From contig OW804095.1 of NCBI GenBank assembly GCA_942159475.1, forward strand, positions 90,471,740 through 90,535,739: a stretch of DNA of 64,000 nucleotides, read 5' to 3'. Below the pieces are notes generated by a model, which saw only the letters and a program-made list of their open reading frames with translations, searched no databases and was not told the DNA's origin. Of the stretch, positions 43,502 to 54,705 are shown piece after piece. A program made the translations under genes and the position numbers. Each line of letters opens with the position of its first letter. Position 1 is the stretch's first letter. Source of the DNA: Sthenelais limicola (taxonomy: Eukaryota > Annelida > Polychaeta > Phyllodocida > Sigalionidae).

Positions 43502-44810
43502 AGCATCCTTTATTTGTGTAGGTAGGATGTTGTATCAACAGTGTTACGACCCTGTGTTAGGAGTGCTTTCTTAATTAGTTCAGGTTACATATGACTAGGT
43601 TGGTGTAGCTAGAGAGAGTGTACACATGAAATAATATAAAGGATGTAGGATGTATCACAGGACATAACATCTCAACTTCAAAGTGATAGTGCTTCCCGTC
43701 TATGTTAAATCCCTATGCTAGTTTATTTGTTTTTTTTAGAAATATGTGATACAATACATGAGTCAGGATCGATTGGATTCGTAAAAGGAAATGTTCTTGA
43801 TTAATTGCATAGAATGTACAGCTTTTCCAACATGGATACTATAATGAATTTAAACCGTCCTTTCTTTCTTACAATCGTTAGGCACAGTGATGGGTATGTT
43901 TCCACCAATACCGCATTAATACCAGTTACTTATCAATCGCTGTACAAGTGGACCACTCTTTTTGTTTCGTTATTTCTCAGACATGGTAGGTTTAACATTA
44001 AACGTACATTTAATTTAATAATAATGAACGGTTAAAAGAAGTTAGGTTCAATTGAAACAGAAATGCATAACCTAGTAGTAGAAATCAATCACATTTGTCA
44101 AGGAAACATTATGAATCATAATAATAAGCCAATCACAATAATCAACAAATAGATCATAATGGGACCCATACTTTTTCAACAAAACATTAATAAGATGGTA
44201 ATAACTGATAGACCCATTATTTCATTTGATCTCCACCTCCTTTCCTAAAATCACATATAGTACTTTATACGCGTTAAGTTCAGTATATAGATTGTACAAT
44301 TATAATTTTAACATTCTAGTTTTTGTAAACCCTACATAGTATGATTGCTCAGGGCACAACGAAAAACACCTGAGTTAATAATACCTGATTATTTTTCTAA
44401 ATTACACTAGCCAAAATACATCTAATATAGAAAGCACTGCTGTGAGTCAGTGGGCCCTTTGTATAAGAAACTCATCATATCTCAGTAGTAACTGTTTCAC
44501 AAGCACTCGCATCTAGGGGAGAAACAATGCGCTTACGAACTGTGAGAGACATACAACACAGTGCCTGTATAAGCTTCGTCGCAGGAGATTCATATCTTCA
44601 TCCTATTTTTTCACAACTTTCTCACATGCACCTAAAGAGACTACCGGCGACACCCGTTTTTTTATTTCCACATCTCATTTGCATCTGGTTGTAGGTGAAA
44701 ATGGCGTCAACTTAATGGGAATTTATCCACTATCTGTACGGCTGAAAGCAGATCGTAACAAGCAGACAACAGATCAGAGTTTATGTGAATAGCGTATGTC
44801 TCTTATCTAG
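43502..44810. other. no gene seen
   Basis: AT-rich, presumably the first intron and 5' flank of the channel gene. I could not place the first exon. Confidence 0.4.
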
Positions 44811-44814
44811 GCAG

Positions 44815-45020
44815 GAAGAGAGAGGGGGGAGGGACAGAAGGAAGGGGAGGGGAGGGGCAGAGTGGGAGGGAGACAGAGGGGATGTGTGAGAGAGTAAGGC
44901 AGTGGTGGAGAGGGAGGGAGGAAGTGAGAGAGAGGACAAAGAGGCACAGAGAGAGGGAGGGGTGGAGAGGCAGAGAGAGAAAGAATGAGGGGAAGAGGGT
45001 GGGAGGAAGAGAGAGTACCA
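44815..45020 (+). repeat. purine-rich GA tract
   Basis: GAGAGGGAGGGA-type units with interspersed CAGAG words. Antisense open frames are artefacts. Confidence 0.9.
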
Positions 45021-45461
45021 GATGCCCAGGACATGCATAGTTACTTACTTTAATAATCAAGAGTTCAATTAAGATATGGGTGTCTTCTTTGTACACGAGA
45101 GTCTATATAAACACTTTTCTAGGGAACTCTACCTTACAGGTGTGTTCAACCTATTGTTAGTTATTATGACTAAACTCTGAATCTCAGAATAAGTTAGAAT
45201 ATGGGCATCGGCTGGGAGAAGTACATTATATCCCTTACATCTATGAATGGACGTCTGCTTATTTTTTAACCCCCGGCTGCTGTATACATAACAGGTGCGA
45301 AATATACACGTCCATTCATGATGCGGCTACGTGTGTAGAGCGCTTTTTGCTATTATGTAACAGGCCAACTATTAGGCGCACCTAACAAAGCTTCTGTGGG
45401 TACAAGATGACCTTGAAATGCATTCATGCATGAAGCAGTCTAGCTATGCTTTGTGTGGTAC

Positions 45462-45467
45462 TATATA
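45462..45467 (+). promoter_or_regulatory. TATA box of the 38-residue protein gene
   Basis: TATATA 42 bp before the ATG at 45504. The pyrimidine run ACTTCTTTCTTC at 45491-45502 fits a TCT-type initiator, giving a 5' UTR of about a dozen bases. TCT initiators are known from ribosomal-protein and other translation genes. Confidence 0.4.
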
Positions 45468-45503
45468 TGTAGGGGGCAGTGGCGGCACACACTTCTTTCT
45501 TCA

Positions 45504-46899
45504 ATGACTGGGATCACACACCAAAAGTCGAAGTATTACCAAGTATACTTGGGTAAGTATCATCGAAATGTATTTATTGATATATAATATGAATTCATAA
45601 TGAGTAACAAATGGTGTATCAAAAGTATTGCACATTTATATTTCATTTTTCTAGGTTTTTGATATTTGTGTCTATGGGGCTAGCTCGTGGCAGGTCCATA
45701 GCAGGTACATGTATTCTGATATGGAGGCACTGTCCCCGTGGAAGTGAGGACTCTGAGAATTTCAAAATAAACAATCTAGAAAGTATCCGCGCGAGAATTT
45801 GTGTTGTGTAGGCGTACAGTAACTGCTTGGTTGGTTAGTTTAGTAGAATATTTTCCGGCCGCTGTATTTGTTATATCGTTGGTAATAATGAAAGCTTTTA
45901 AAATTATGGTTTCGGCGACTGCAGAGCCGGGGGACCCAGCTAAACTTGGCCACTGGAAACGAGTTGACTCGGTGTTTTGCCGAATTCTGCAGGCGTCTGG
46001 CTTCGCAGACCCTGCAGACAATGATACTTTAGCAGAAGAATCGATATTTCGTTACCTTTTTAATGGAATAATCGCAGAGTTTCTACATGGAATATGACAG
46101 CAATACATGCACGTGATAATCCTAGGCTAGTTGTTTGTTGTTAGTTGCAAAGACGGAAGTGTCTGACCGGAAGGAGCGTGCTCAATACACTATGAGAAGC
46201 CTTACGTATCATTTCCCATACATTTCAGTCATGTGGCCCAACTTTCACGGTCAGTCGATCGGCCGATATGCAGTCCCCATTCACGCTAGTGTTAACGTAA
46301 TTTGAACGAAGATTGTCATTTACTTGTGTGCATTTCGGTTAAACTGACTTAACTCAAGTATAGCTTTGTTATTTTGCTGGCTATTGATGTGCCTGGATGG
46401 ATACGTTTGTAGGAAAATGAGTGCGAGAAAGCTTTTGCAGACCCGGGGCCCCCTCTCTAATAATCGCTGTACATTTATGGTGATGCGTTCGTAGTGTTTC
46501 GGAAATAGCATCCGCTTATCGAAATAAGCGCTTGGGCATCCGTTCGTCAAGCAGGTCGAAAGCTAGGTCGGAATATCCCCTATGATTACTTAGAATCCGT
46601 CCGGTCGGTGAAACCAGTACCAGGAACACAGGCCATGACAATGACTAGATAAGTCAAATCTCTGCTAATTGTGGCTATTTCTGCTTGTTCATAGGCCCCA
46701 ACGAATAGGCATTTCTGCTCGTTCATTGAAATTCAAAAACCCTCAGATCCATTAGCTAAAATTATACCTTATCTCATTTATGAATATACTCCCATTGAAA
46801 TGGCTGACTGTCTTGTATTTTTTTGTTACAGAACCTGGCATGAGGAAGAAACGCTTCAACAAGGAAATGCAGCGAAATGTTGATTTTCTACAAGAATAA
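45504..46899 (+). CDS. two-exon gene for a 38-residue basic protein
   Basis: Exon 1 coding part is 45504-45552 (MTGITHQKSKYYQVYL plus one base) and ends at a consensus donor GTAAGTATC. Exon 2 coding part is 46832-46899, after an acceptor TTTTTTTGTTACAG. It reads PGMRKKRFNKEMQRNVDFLQ plus E and TAA. Phases match exactly (G|AA gives Glu). AATAAA follows at 46930-46935. The product is 38 residues, strongly basic in the middle, with no signal peptide or membrane segment. I do not recognise a family. The promoter architecture hints at a housekeeping role. The 1279-bp intron contains an unrelated 98-codon open frame. Donor, acceptor, phase and poly(A) signal together make this a credible gene too small for ordinary ORF calling. 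Confidence 0.6.
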
Positions 46900-46929
46900 T
46901 TACTTCACCCTCTCCAAAATCAATGAATG

Positions 46930-46935
46930 AATAAA
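46930..46935 (+). terminator. polyadenylation signal of the 38-residue protein gene
   Basis: AATAAA 31 bp after the stop codon, followed by further AATAAAT-like words. Confidence 0.6.
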
Positions 46936-46939
46936 CAAA

Positions 46940-49560
46940 TAAATAATTAAGCAGTGATATGTCTTTATGTAGGATGACCAGGGCCAGTACATACCTACCC
47001 TACCCCACTCATAATCACCACAGTATGACGACCCCCCTCCCCCACCCCACAGTGCGGGTACATGCAGCTAAAGCCAATATTACATCCTGTGGCAGGCCGC
47101 CGACGGGAGGGCGCGCCGGTGGCGCCTTGCTATTGAGCGGCCCTGGAGTGTATAGTTGGTCAGACGTACATTCAGCCTGTGGCCGGCTTGAGCATGTAAT
47201 CCAACATGTGAATAATGATACTGGCGTAGCAGTGTATGATAATTAAATTGCACACTGCGTCTGGTGGAAGTTTAGTTTTAGGACATCCAAGGGACATGAT
47301 TGAACCTTTATTCAGACGGATTTAATTCATGAAATCAAAGAAAAGCATTTCACTAATGACAAAAAAGAAATATAATGAGGTTTTGGAAATGTACTCAATT
47401 TAGGGATTCTAAAACGTCCTAATTTGTATTTAGAGGACCTGCCCGAATCCCTTCATATGGTGAGTTCACTTATTATTGCTCACCAGCAGCTGTTTACACT
47501 TGGCGGATTCACCTTGAATGCTTAAATATGAACATATAATAGTTGCAGAATATTTATCAAGTCCTATAAATCATAATATTAGTAAATTTGGTAATATTTG
47601 GTTTGTCATAATACCTGAGAGTGCAGCTTTAGATCTAAGTAAACAATGGGTGACTAGTGGTAAAGTGTAAAAGACATTTAGATTTAGATCAAATCAACTT
47701 CTATTACTGTATTATATTACACAACGGAGAAAGTTATCAATTTTAAATCAGTGACAGTAACACCATAACATAGATCATTACATACGGAAAAGGGTAGCCT
47801 ATTATAACTATTTTTTCGGGTCAATACCCTCACAGACATGACATAGAAATATACAAAAACAAAATAATGTGAATTTACGATGGGCTATACACATGAAAGA
47901 CAAGTGTATTCATGTCATACCTCCTAAGAGTCACTAACCTCAATATAAGTCTGGCAATATCACCTTCTCAGCCTGCATAGAGGTCCATCCGAAGGTAATA
48001 ATGTTTATGATAAAGAATAACGCGAGGTCGCAAGATTAAACGCTTTATCACTGCCCCTAAACTGCTACCAACACCGCAAGTCCTACACAAGCAAATATAG
48101 CTGGGATAATCTGTGGCATTGGGGGCATGATCCCCAAATATTAGGCCGTTTTACCATGAGGAGCTCTTTGAAAATCAAGTGAGTCACACTGAGCCATATG
48201 GCCTGCTCTGTGATTATTATATTAGGAAGGGTGGTGTACATGAAATCCTAGCGTAGTTTCAGCAAATTGTAAAGTCATCAAATATTGCAAAGCAAATACT
48301 TTCATTGTGACATTTGTTTGATCTTCTAAACATCTGTTCATCATCACACCTGTTTCCTATTTGAGCGTTGTAATGCTACCCTGATCTGTCGATCCTATAT
48401 TTAGCTGTTGCATATGCTGGCCAAGGCCTTATGCTAGCAATTTCCAAGTGTGTGTGTGGCGGGGGGGGGGGGGGACATATTTTAGTATCTTGGACCTTCC
48501 CCCCATATTTATGTATGCAGTGTACAACAACATTCGTAAAGTGCTAAATTTTAGAAGTGAGAGTAATGAACATATAATCTGAGGCGAAACTTAATTGGGC
48601 GACAACATTTTTATTTTGTTGTTAAAATTTGTTGTATAAAATTGTAATAATAAATGAGTGAGTAAAACTTGAATTTTGTTGAGATTTTTTAGTGAAATTT
48701 TAAATATCGCAGAGGAGGATTTATATAATAATAATAATTAGCATTAAGATTATACAATGCTAATGCGATATTATGGTGATGTAGATAATATGTTATTTAG
48801 CCGCGGTAGAGTGAGGATTGGTTATTTGGTGTGGGCGGGTGGGAACAATTTTTATCCCGTAGTAGCGTTTGGGGTTATGGAGAAAAAGGAGGAAAGGTGG
48901 TTGGGATTGTGGGTAAGGCAACTACCTGGCTGTAGGGAGGGGGCGCCACCAATGCCTCGGAATTAATTAATTCCAACAACATGTATCAGTTGGGTATCAG
49001 CTTTCAATTCATATTGCCACTTTATAGTAATTTACATTAGTATGTGCACAATTTAATTATCCTCCTCAGAGCAAGCCTGCCTGAGGAGATTATAACTTGG
49101 AAAGGATAGCTAGTATTGGCCTTTAATTTGCCCTTATTGTTTATTGTTGTTCCGTACTTAATTGCCAATCTTGTTGGGCCGGAGGTGCCCTTTGTTTGAA
49201 AGGGACCTCTCGTCATTATTTCCCTGGACAGCAGCCAGGAAACAACAGAAATGTTTTCTCTGTGCTTGTTTGTTGAATAAAAGGGGAGTACCATATTCAC
49301 ATCCCAACGACTCACTCCTTGTTATGTCATATATGTCTGACCACGCCAGCCAGCATATTCAAACTCCTGAATGACATGACGAACTTCTGCCTTTGAGAGT
49401 TCAATCACCAATTTCTCTTCAACCTCACCGTATATATGTAGTTAGAATAAGTGTGGGATCAAAATAATTAAAAAAAAGAAACACCAACTTGTTTGTGCAC
49501 AATGTCAGGTATATACTTAAAATATTATATGATTTTAGGTTTGAATAGTCATTTCAATGA
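46940..49560. other. no gene seen
   Basis: Non-coding. It contains a poly-G run at about 48462-48474, an (ATA)n at about 48728-48740 and, at about 47613-47632, a single GAGAGTGCAGCTTTAG end like the TTAA-MITE family. The open frames at 46959-47246 and 48757-48966 lack motifs. Confidence 0.4.
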
Positions 49561-49589
49561 AAGGCCTAAATTCCTAAAATATGTTTTGA

Positions 49590-50230
49590 TCATGAAAATG
49601 GCTTCAGAAATGGATTCCCTATACATTTAAACCTAAATAAAATAGTATTACACATCTATCTAGTGCTAATTGAAGCTGAGGCATGATATTTTCATTTTGA
49701 GGTGGTGGCCATATTGGATTTTGACCTGGAAATGACCTGGAAACAGAAAGATGATGCAGAAAGGGTATTTTCATATATAAAAACCTAAAAACAGTGATAT
49801 TATATATGGTGGTATAGCTGCTGAGATATAATACTTGCTAATAGCTGTTAAGATTAAAAGAAATTGTAGGTATAGTGCAAATGGGAGCTGAGATATGACG
49901 TTTTTGTTTCCTGTTGGCAGCGATATTAGATTTTGACCCTGAAAATGACCTTGAAATAAAAAAATCACTTTGTAGATGGATTCCTCAAGCCTCAAAACAT
50001 AGAAAAGCTGGTATCATACATGGAAATTGCTAAAAGAAGTGACATGATATCCCCAGACGGCGGCCATATTGGATTTCGACCGTGAATAAGACTTTGAAAG
50101 TAAATAATAACTTCAGAAAATGATTCCTCACACCTTAAAACATCAATAAATTGGTATTATAGTTGAAATTATGGTCAGTGGAAGCAAAGATATGGTGCAT
50201 TTGCTTCTAATGTCGGCCATTTTGTATTTC
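49590..50230 (+). repeat. ~155-bp degenerate tandem repeat, second locus
   Basis: The same unit as at 2.04-2.53 kb: GAAATGGATTCC at about 49605, a degraded copy at about 49757, GATGGATTCCTCAAGCC at about 49975 and AATGATTCCTCACACC at about 50119. Each is followed by AAAACAT and then GAGCTGAGATATGA or GGCCATATTGGATTT. It ends about 350 bp before the Academ-like element. Confidence 0.7.
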
Positions 50231-50582
50231 GCAGGTACCGGCCACCAGGGGTGTGGACCAACTTGCTGCCGATGGTCTCCCCTAACAGTATACAAAATTT
50301 CAAAAAGGTATCACATTGTGCATGATTTATGGCTATTCTGACAGGCTCCTCCCCCACTACTTCACTTAGTTATAGGTACATAATAGCAGAGTTGAAAACG
50401 GGCTCTTCCAATTGTTTTCCAGGTGTGTTTTCAATGCATGGGACTTGGGTAATGGTCAAAACAAAGTTAAATAGAAATTATTTTATCGCTGTAAAACTGT
50501 ATTATATTGGCTGCGTTGAAAAATGAATTTTGAGATATCATAATTATATGATCAAGCCAATTCTACTGATGGTGAACATTAA

Positions 50583-51066
50583 TAGTCAGGGAATATTAAA
50601 AAAATCTGGGAACAAATTCCTTACCAAACAATTTTTTCACCAATGTGTTGGTAAAGGTGTCTACTAACATGTATCAAAACATTTAAACTCAACTCCCTTA
50701 GGAGAACCCGTGACAGCTGAAAACGAAAATGGCCGCCACTAAATCTTTGAGAGTCCATAACTTTGGGTAGAATAAACATGTAATCAAGAGTGAATACTCT
50801 TTTTCCATGTTTTAAGGCATGGGAAATCCATTTGAATATGAAAGAAGTTCATACAGACAATATTTAGCAAGTTAATCTACTGATACTGAGAAAAAATTAA
50901 CGAAAAACCCGAAAAAATCCTCCCAATAGTCAGGAAATATTACAAAAATTTGTTCCCAAATTCCTTACCAAAATATCTTTCCACCAATGTGTTTGCAACA
51001 GAGTTTACTAACATATTTCAAAACATTTATTCAGCTCTTGTAAGAAAACTTGTGACTGCTGCAGAA
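50583..51066. repeat. left terminal inverted repeat of Academ-like element 2, with two ~140-bp sub-repeats
   Basis: The terminal block (50583-50723) and an inner block (50928-51066) are diverged direct copies. Both start TAGTCAGG(R)AATATTA, then have TTCCTTACCAAA, CACCAATGTGTT and ACTAACAT-T-TCAAAACATTTA. The stretch between them includes CCATGTTTTAAGGCATGGGA, related to the 155-bp repeat unit. Confidence 0.8.
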
Positions 51067-51355
51067 GGCAATCCAGAAATAATTGAAAATGTTTGATATT
51101 GTCTTCATGAAGGGTGAAGGGTCAAATTAGTTTTTTATGCTCTGACTCTGAATTGCAAGCATTTGTTTTGCACCAATACTACTCATTGACTCTGAATTGA
51201 AAAGAATCATTATCCCTTTATTTCAGTTACAACAAAAATAAGAGATATCATAAAAAATGTTGACCTAGAAAAAAGAAGAAAACAGAAATAATAAACAGCA
51301 GTAGGATAACAATACTGCTACACCAATGCCTCAGGAGTTAAGGATTCAGTCTTCT

Positions 51356-52074
51356 TCAGACATAATCGTCATGTATACAATTGCTGCATCTGATACCTTT
51401 GCAAGTTCCACATTCAGGGATACATTTCACACCATTCTTCCTGCTGCTGCACCATCGGTTGCTGCAATCTCCATTGCAATTACAGCTCATGAACTGAAGT
51501 AGCTCTTCAGGAGCCATGGGTTCTAGAGTAGGAACTGGCTCATACCCATGAACCCCTATGGTCCATCCATAGTCACTTGGGTCCAAAGACATGTTTTGTA
51601 GCAGCATCCAGTCCCTGGTTTGGAGATAGGAATGTAGAGAATGTTGCGCAGTTGCACCTGCTGTTGGAGGTAGATCATGCCAGCCGTCGCCTTCCGTGAG
51701 AATATGTTGTATCAAATTGTACCCAAAGTAGTACCTGGTGAATGGTAAATGTGCCGAAAAATTGCTATGCCAGCCCTGATTATCACATCCTTAGTAGTCC
51801 ATACATCAAGGAAGATGTCCATGTGTTCATTGATGTCTCCTGCATAAAAATTGTTGAATAGAGTCATTTTCTCATGGCCTGCAATTGCAGAAACAGTGTC
51901 ACAGCCACTAAAGGCATGGCAAAAGAGTAGGTAGCGTTTCTGTCTTTCAGAGAGAGCTTCTCTGATCCCCTTGACATCATAAGAGCCCTTTGATGTTGTT
52001 AAGAATAGTGGTTGGTGGATACTTGAGCTATGGTGCACCAGCAATATCAGTAAATCTGTGTCTTCCGCCCGCAC
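51356..52074 (-). pseudogene. Academ-like protein, PIN/XPG-like domain and C-terminal Cys cluster
   Basis: On the minus strand AEDTDLLILLVHHSS and LLFCHAFSGCDTVSAIAGHE give the acidic and GCD motifs of the PIN/XPG-like nuclease domain in this family. After a frame change near 51715 the reading continues DLPPTAGATAQHSLHSYLQT, PSDYGWTIGVHGYEPVPTLE and the Cys cluster CNCNGDCSNRWC ... CIPECGTCKGIRCSNC. The upstream part of the same protein is at 56350-56909, beyond the nested DIRS element. XPG-like domains cut flap or branched DNA; a role in transposition is inferred. Confidence 0.7.
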
Positions 52075-52163
52075 ATTTCATATATTCTTATTAAAACACA
52101 GCACCGTATAGGAATAAATCAACACAGCAAAAAAGGTAAAGTAATTTTAGCAATTTAGCAATG

Positions 52164-52319
52164 TATGTGCAGGTGACCCGTCACCGATTATATTGTCCGA
52201 TGCGGTAACCATGCCCCCTGCATCCATTGACGTTACGTCATAATACATAACATTCACTCCCCCTCGTCCATTCCTCACTCCACGCCCATCTCCTGACCCG
52301 CACGCACGTCAGAAAAATT
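52164..52319 (+). repeat. split direct repeat A1
   Basis: Begins TATGTGCAGGTGACCCGTCA and ends near GCACGCACGTCAGAAA. Nearly identical to 56035-56203, except that A2 has about 15 extra bases (GAGACCTTGGTGAC region). Confidence 0.9.
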
Positions 52320-53626
52320 TGGTGAAGGCAGGGGATTACATGTGTGTGGTTGATATTAAATCTGCCTATAGAGCCGTATCAGTTAACCCGGACCATCGAA
52401 CATTTTGTGGTTTTCGCTGGAACATTGACGGAGAGGAAAGATACCTAACTGACAATCGTTTATGCTTTGGTCTGCGTATTGGACCATGTGTTTTTGATAA
52501 CATTTCCAATTTCATTGCTGATTCAATGTACAATCTTTTTGATGTGCATGTGGTTAATTATCTAGACGACTTTTTCCTGGCGTCAGATTCTCTCCACAAA
52601 TGTTCCCTGGCCCGCAACACCCTTATATCCTTTTTAAGGTCCATAAGGTCCTTAAGGTTTCTACGTAGCTTGGCACAAAGTTACCACGCCTGCTATGTCA
52701 TGTATGTACCTGGGGTTTGAGGTGGATTCAACCAACATGACAGTTTGTCTGCCTCAAGTGAAAATTAACAAGCTTCGCCTTCTGTTGGACAGTGTCAAAG
52801 CTTCAAATTACATTTCTAAAAAGTATTTAGAGAGATTATGTGGGTACTTAGCCCACTGTTCATCTGTATTTAAAGGTCGTACCTTTTGTCGTCGTATATT
52901 TGACCTATACAAAGTGATGTTGTGTAAGAAGCTGCATAAATCGACCATTTCAGATGCCTTCAGGAAAGATTTAGACTGGTGGCACGCCTTTGTAAAGTGT
53001 TTGACGGCGTGGGTCTATTATCTAGGCGTGAGTACCATCTCCCTATGGTTTCTGACTCATCTAGTAAGGGCTTTGGCATTTTCTTAGGATCTGACTGGCT
53101 AGCAGGAGCCTGGGGCGTACATACCGTTCCCTGGGCAGACTCTACATGTGACCACATTGTCAAAGGCCCGTCAGAAAATGTGAAGTGGGACAACATCAAC
53201 GTCCAAGAACTTTTTCCCATATTATTGGGGGTGAAACGATGGAAACATTTATTTAAAAACTGTAGTATTCACTGCTTCATTGAGAACACCCAGGTTGTGG
53301 CTATGCTTACGTCGGGCGTCAGTATCAATCATACTAGCATGCAATGGCTATACAAACTGTATTGGGTTATGTTTATCTACGGAATCGAATTAATTCCGCA
53401 TTATATTAATACGAAAAATAACATTGTAGCTGATTTTCTCTCTCGTCTGCCATATCAAAAGGAACCTGTTTACTATTCAATCTTGAGTGAAGCAGGATTG
53501 TGCTGTTTTAACGATGAATCTTGTTGTAGGTATGGACAAGTGGATGACGAGGGTCAGGGAACTGCAGTCGTCGTCAGTAGCACCATCCACTCTGCATCAG
53601 AGGGAACGCCATGGGAGAGTGTTTAA
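52320..53626 (+). pseudogene. DIRS-type RT (from block A) and RNase H
   Basis: RT starts directly after the A1 repeat at GDYMCVVDIKSAYRAVSVNP (block A). It continues NRLCFGLRIGPCVF (block B) and VVNYLDDFFLASD (block C, intact YLDD). A frame change near 52690 leads to YLGFEVDSTNMTVCLPQVKI and YLERLCGYLAHCSSVFKGRT. A second change near 52980 leads to RNase H: MVSDSSSKGFGIFLG (Asp), INVQELFPILLG (Glu), HCFIENTQVVAML (Glu where Asp is usual) and KNNIVADFLSRLP (last Asp). The RT fingers are deleted, so it cannot function. Confidence 0.8.
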
Positions 53627-53821
53627 GTCATTTCTTCACGCCAACGGTTTGTCTTCGTCGTCTATTCGCCTAGACACCTGTGTGTATGTATGCCGCCTAT
53701 CTTTCCGGATTCATGAAAGTGTCGTCAGTTTCTACATATTTATCTGGCGTTATATTTGGGGCTCGCTTGAGGCTCCTTGACTGCCTGGCGCTATCTCATC
53801 CTACATTGAAATCAATCATCA
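53526..53821 (+). pseudogene. tyrosine recombinase, N-terminal core-binding part
   Basis: Overlapping the RNase H end in another frame, MDKWMTRVRELQSSSVAPST starts the SAM-like core-binding domain (RVFKSFLHANGLSSSSIRLD). After a frame change at about 53689 it continues YLSGFMKVSSVSTYLSGVIF and HPTLKSII. Here a palindromic DNA element (53822-55279) interrupts it. Confidence 0.75.
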
Positions 53822-54179
53822 GGGCTTTGTTGCACAATGAATTCCACGAACGTGCAGCCAAAGAGTTAAATCGTGGTAGATCTTTGGTTAAGAACGAGCA
53901 GGATTAGGGACGATCAGGCTCTGTTGCACATGGACCCGTCCTAACTCTACACGTTCTCAAGTTGCACACTCTTGCGCGTACGTGTACATGCAATACGGTA
54001 ATGACCAACAGGTAACCAGTAGAGGCCAAAGGAATTCCTTTTAATGGCATCACTAGACTAGGTGTTTTCCAACCCAATTCTCTAATTGTATAGCATTTAC
54101 CTATGAATAGACCATTCAATCACTGTCCCTGACTGATGTCGTCCTTTCTAATAACAACACTCAAATATTCATCATTGAT

Positions 54180-54262
54180 CATTGGTTGATCTTGGCTGAT
54201 TTAGGGCTCACCTGCCCTCCTGCCCTCCTGCCCTCCTGTCTTCCCACCCTCCTTTCCTCTGA
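54180..54262 (+). repeat. CCTGCCCTC short tandem repeat
   Basis: Four to five degenerate 9-bp units inside the palindromic element. Confidence 0.7.
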
Positions 54263-54604
54263 GGACTAGTAAAGATTAGCAACGAGTAGCTGTTGCACAA
54301 CTAATTTGTTGGTTCACGTTCGTACATATTCGTGGGGACATAGACAAATATCTGGGTGAAAATGGTGTTGCACAAGTCAAAGTTAGGACGACCCTCAGGG
54401 TTGTCCTAAGTCTGTTCGTTACTATTATGGGCATATATATAAATAATTTACTCATTAATTTCCACACATAAATGGACAAAAACAATATTGAAAGTGTTTG
54501 TACAGTCATTCTTGAATTGTAAAAACATTTAGGTATTCGTAGGAAATAGGCCTGCTCTTGCCTGCTCGTTCATTCCCAAAGATCAAGCCCCTTGGCTATG
54601 TTGT

Positions 54605-54705
54605 AGGTGTGACAGAGTGTGTGAGTGAGTGTGTGACACATGTGTGAGTGACTGGGTGGGTGTGTGAGTGTGTGTGTGATACATGTGTGCGTGTGTGTTT
54701 GTGAA
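54605..54705 (+). repeat. GT-rich GTGTGAGTG microsatellite
   Basis: Irregular GTGTGTGAGT units in the middle of the palindromic element. Confidence 0.8.

Noticed and set aside
43435..43506. N-terminal extension of the channel from the Met at 43506
   Set aside because: The extra 24 codons are AATTG repeats and a polypyrimidine tract ending in CAG, which is an intron end; the Kozak-like ATG at 43434 is preferred.
44781..45096. Antisense ORFs rich in Ser/Leu/Pro
   Set aside because: They come from the GA-rich tract.
45801..46097. 98-codon ORF on the plus strand as a gene
   Set aside because: It lies wholly inside the intron of the 38-residue protein gene, has no splice or poly(A) support and no recognisable motif. 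It is somewhat GC-richer than its flanks, so an unknown exon cannot be excluded.
46959..47246. 95-codon GC-rich ORF
   Set aside because: Mixed composition without motif, splice context or homology I can recognise.
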